7,434 nt of DNA from Chlamydiia bacterium (GTDB lineage Bacteria > Chlamydiota > Chlamydiia > Chlamydiales > Simkaniaceae), in the NCBI GenBank assembly GCA_020440405.1, contig JAGROF010000131.1:1-7434 (forward strand). Direction: 5' to 3'. The translations under genes and the position numbers were made by a program. Every line of letters begins with the position of its first letter. The first letter of the stretch is position 1. The notes beneath the pieces are model-generated. The model was not told where the DNA came from. It saw only the letters and a list, made by a program, of their open reading frames with translations, and ran no database searches. Shown piece by piece: positions 6,424 through 7,434 of this stretch.

Positions 6424-7119
6424 ATGTATTTTGTAACCGAGCATCCTACTCCAGTTTTAAATACCCCTCACTTCAATAAGGTTTACGGTCAAACTCTGCC
6501 ATTTGATGATCAGCATCTTGTGCGCGCCTTGGAGTTTATTGCCTTCCCTGGTGAAACCTTTAATATTTTGAATGGAAAAGAGGGGGGGATACTTGAAGTG
6601 ATAAGCACTTCCTACCCTTTTCATGCTCCCCTATACGCTGATTGTCGGTTTGGAAAGATCACGACAAACCCTGGAAAGGAGATTGAAAAAGCCCTACCTT
6701 CTCAAGAGACGGTGCTTGAGCGCCTTTGCTCTAAAGTAGGTCTTCCTTATGTATGGGGTGGGAACTGGTCTACAGGGCTCTCATTATGGGAACACTTATA
6801 TCCTCCCCCAAAAGACCTGTCCCCTTTTGAGCGTGCTCATTGGACGCTTACTGGACTCGATTGCTCGGGGTTTCTTTATGAAGCAACAGGGGGAATCACA
6901 CCTCGAAACACCAGTGGACTCATGAATTATGGAGTTAAAATATCTCGTCATGACCTTCAACCTTTGGATGTCATTCTTTACCCTGGGCATAATTTGATTG
7001 TGTTAAACACCACTCAGCTTATTGAGTGTTGTCATGAAAAGGGAGGTGTTGTCATTTCCTCTATTGAGGAACGACTCAATGAGATTACTCTTTCATTGAC
7101 GTTTCGTCGGTTTTTTTAA
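6424..7119 (+). CDS. NlpC/P60-family cysteine peptidase, likely peptidoglycan peptidase
   Basis: A 231-residue protein. The C-terminal half is a NlpC/P60 domain: GLPYVWGGNW (106-115) is the usual entry motif and LDCSGF (145-150) carries the catalytic Cys147. DVILYPGHNLIVL (182-194) supplies the catalytic His189, and IECCHEKGG (200-208) probably supplies the third residue (His204 by position). The family hydrolyses peptide bonds in peptidoglycan stems, typically gamma-D-glutamyl bonds. The N-terminal 100 residues probably form an SH3-like domain. There is no signal peptide or membrane helix, so it would act in the cytoplasm on imported muropeptides or be exported by a non-Sec route. The ATG at 6424 is the first possible start, since an in-frame TGA lies at 6415-6417. 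No good Shine-Dalgarno site precedes it. From memory the closest known relative is C. trachomatis CT127. It diverges from oppA, and its 3' end overlaps the convergent NYN gene by 35 bases. Confidence 0.88.
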   Translation: MYFVTEHPTPVLNTPHFNKVYGQTLPFDDQHLVRALEFIAFPGETFNILNGKEGGILEVISTSYPFHAPLYADCRFGKITTNPGKEIEKALPSQETVLERLCSKVGLPYVWGGNWSTGLSLWEHLYPPPKDLSPFERAHWTLTGLDCSGFLYEATGGITPRNTSGLMNYGVKISRHDLQPLDVILYPGHNLIVLNTTQLIECCHEKGGVVISSIEERLNEITLSLTFRRFF

Positions 7120-7434
7120 AGGCTTCGAGATAGCGCTTGATGTTAGCATCGGTTTCTCGCATCTCAGGCTTATCTTCAGCTCCTTTTTTCTTGCGTCGGC
7201 GCAAGATAAATTGGACAAAACCCTCAATGGATTGGACTTTGGCTCCATGATGTTTGGCTTCCATGGCAAGGCGTTTATCAGAGGTGATAAGCATGGTATT
7301 TTTTGCGTCCCATTCAAGAAGTTCTAGAATGTAGTGATCTGCTGAAAGGTTTTTTGGAGAAAAAGAAACCTCAAGATTTTTTAACTTTCTTTTCGACGCG
7401 AAATCCTCTGCATTTTCTCTGTGGCTATCAAAAA
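7085..7434 (-). CDS. YacP/Rae1-like NYN-domain protein, 5'-partial
   Basis: The C-terminal 115 residues of a gene that enters from the right edge; its start is outside. The frame reads FDSHRENAEDF..., then LEVSFSPKNLSADHYILELL (about 24-43 of the visible part), MLITSDKRLAMEAKHHGAK (about 47-65) and QSIEGFVQFI, before a basic and charged tail of about 40 residues. The SAD, TSD and GA-x-x-x-S-x-x-x-F elements in this order match the second half of the YacP/NYN fold, a PIN-like nuclease fold. Members such as Bacillus Rae1 cleave mRNA on ribosomes. The aspartates at SAD and TSD would be metal-binding residues. The ATG at 7294 is internal and not the true start. Whether this protein cleaves RNA cannot be judged without the missing N-terminal acidic residue. 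It is convergent with, and overlaps by 35 bases, the NlpC/P60 gene. Confidence 0.7.
   Translation of the reverse strand, partial: FDSHRENAEDFASKRKLKNLEVSFSPKNLSADHYILELLEWDAKNTMLITSDKRLAMEAKHHGAKVQSIEGFVQFILRRRKKKGAEDKPEMRETDANIKRYLEAFKKTDETSMKE
7095..7117 (+). terminator. possible intrinsic terminator inside the end of the NlpC/P60 gene
   Basis: ATTGACG (7095-7101) can pair with CGTCGGT (7105-7111) around a TTT loop, giving seven pairs including two G-U wobbles. A run of seven T (7111-7117) follows directly. The hairpin is short and lies within the final codons, so termination here is a suggestion, not a firm call. Confidence 0.4.

Noticed and set aside
7093..7317. Second - strand open frame in the NYN region
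   Set aside because: It is a frame-shadow with no domain. The adjacent frame continues to the window edge and matches the YacP/NYN pattern.

Overview
The window looks like a chromosomal segment from a member of the Chlamydiae, most likely an environmental (amoeba-associated or marine) lineage rather than Chlamydia itself. The evidence is the gene set. A GspL-like protein, a GspM/PilO-like protein, a YwqK/MORN-type lipoprotein and 5-formyltetrahydrofolate cyclo-ligase occur in that order. From memory, this resembles the CT646-CT647-CT648-CT649 (ygfA) run of Chlamydia trachomatis. There are also a chlamydial-style OppA lipoprotein and a NlpC/P60 protein without a signal peptide. The genus cannot be fixed from this sequence alone.

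Left part, + strand (1-3802): four genes overlap or abut by a few bases and almost certainly form one operon. The first (1-1362, cut by the left edge) is a GspL-like inner-membrane protein: actin-like cytoplasmic domain, one membrane helix, periplasmic ferredoxin-like domain. The second (1334-1993) is a small GspM/PilO-like protein with one membrane helix. The third (1990-3273) is a lipoprotein made of MORN_2/YwqK-type repeats. The fourth (3263-3802) is 5-formyltetrahydrofolate cyclo-ligase, a cytosolic folate enzyme. The first two look like the inner-membrane assembly platform of a type II secretion or type IV pilus-like machine.

Middle part, - strand (3812-6339): a second operon read right to left. 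It has an OppA-type peptide-binding lipoprotein followed by two small exported proteins. These two are tandem paralogues that align without a gap over 87 residues and share two cysteines at identical spacing. I do not recognise their family. They are the most novel-looking element here.

Right part: the oppA operon diverges from a NlpC/P60 cysteine peptidase (6424-7119, + strand) across about 84 bases. An oligopeptide-binding protein next to a peptidoglycan peptidase fits peptidoglycan turnover and peptide salvage, a process known in Chlamydia. The peptidase gene converges with, and overlaps by 35 bases, a partial - strand gene for a YacP/Rae1-like NYN-domain protein cut by the right edge.

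The window is very densely coded. The only intergenic stretch of note is 6340-6423. I saw no tRNA, rRNA, CRISPR array, insertion sequence or phage gene.
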